14,490 nt of DNA from Pseudomonadota bacterium (GTDB lineage: Bacteria; Pseudomonadota; Alphaproteobacteria; Rhizobiales; Rhizobiaceae), in assembly GCA_023428515.1 (NCBI GenBank), contig JAEYXI010000430.1, positions 1 through 14,490 of the forward strand, written 5' to 3'. The position numbers and the translations under genes were made by a program. Positions within the stretch are counted from its first letter, which is position 1. Every line of letters begins with the position of its first letter. Below, piece by piece: positions 14,406 through 14,490 of this stretch. Under the pieces are notes generated by a model. The model had not been told where the DNA came from. It saw nothing but the letters and a program-made list of their open reading frames with translations, and did not search any database.

Positions 14406-14490
14406 CCCTCTCCCCCTAGAAAACGGGGAGAGGGGGTCGCCGGCGTTGCGGCCAGCTCTCCTCTCCCCGTTCTTACGGGGAGAGGATGCC
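14406..14490. repeat. Rhizobiales-type intergenic palindromic repeat, cut by window end
   Basis: Two hairpins lie just after the last gene: a 10-bp stem 14406-14415/14425-14434 with a 9-base loop, and an 11-bp stem 14459-14469/14476-14486 with a 6-base loop. Both stems use the same CTCTCCCC/GGGGAGAG core, so the two halves are related. The CTCTCCCCG...CGGGGAGAGG form resembles a dispersed repeat found many times in Mesorhizobium/Rhizobium-type genomes (recalled, not searched). An open frame runs through it from ATG 14364 but its coding appearance comes from the repeat. Confidence 0.75.

Noticed and set aside
14364..14490. A new protein-coding gene at the right edge
   Set aside because: Its translation is dominated by the palindromic repeat (PLPSPPRKRGEG-type residues), a common artefact of this repeat family, and no domain can be seen before the window ends. 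The question is kept as a finding, not a gene.
14406..14490. CRISPR array
   Set aside because: There are only two related hairpins with unequal spacing and no regular repeat-spacer series; a dispersed palindromic element explains them.

Overview
The GC-rich (roughly 60-65%) sequence, dense overlapping operons, Rhizobiales-type intergenic palindromes and protein character point to an alphaproteobacterium of the Rhizobiales (Mesorhizobium/Phyllobacteriaceae-like). The genus is an inference. The window is a catabolic gene cluster for an aromatic nitrogen compound, most likely an indole derivative such as an auxin, handled through isatin and 2-aminobenzoyl-CoA.

Layout. Leftward operon from about 3616 down past position 1: an isatin-hydrolase-like cyclase-family protein (2825-3616), a phytoene-desaturase-fold FAD oxidoreductase (1235-2794), a MarR regulator (753-1235, one-base TGATG overlap with the previous gene), and the start of an indolepyruvate:ferredoxin-oxidoreductase-type alpha subunit (<1-708). 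A 115-bp AT-rich divergent control region (3617-3731) separates this from a rightward operon: a paralogous FAD oxidoreductase (3732-5306), a RidA/YjgF-family protein lacking the catalytic arginine (5332-5733), and a complete peptide-type ABC importer: Tat-exported binding protein (5796-7337), two permeases (7681-8688, 8681-9532) and two ATPases (9529-10425, 10418-11233). A signal-peptide-bearing VOC metalloprotein follows (11310-11909). After a 160-bp gap with its own candidate promoter comes a two-domain 2-aminobenzoyl-CoA monooxygenase/reductase (12070-14367). The window ends in a palindromic repeat.

How the genes may work together (inference). Isatin hydrolase opens isatin to isatinate, which is 2-aminophenylglyoxylate, an aryl 2-oxo acid. 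The thiamine-diphosphate 2-oxoacid oxidoreductase could oxidatively decarboxylate that acid to 2-aminobenzoyl-CoA, bypassing free anthranilate and its CoA ligase. The fused monooxygenase/reductase would then dearomatise it. The two FAD oxidoreductases are candidates for upstream oxidation steps leading to isatin, the ABC importer for uptake, and MarR for sensing the inducer. No initial ring-attacking oxygenase, CoA ligase or beta-oxidation gene lies in the window, so the first and last steps must lie outside it or be absent.

The only stretch over 300 bp without a gene is 7338-7680. It holds a terminator-like hairpin and a 276-bp palindromic element made of two inverted 79-bp units, placed between the binding-protein gene and its permeases. 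No tRNA, rRNA, CRISPR array or transposase gene was seen.
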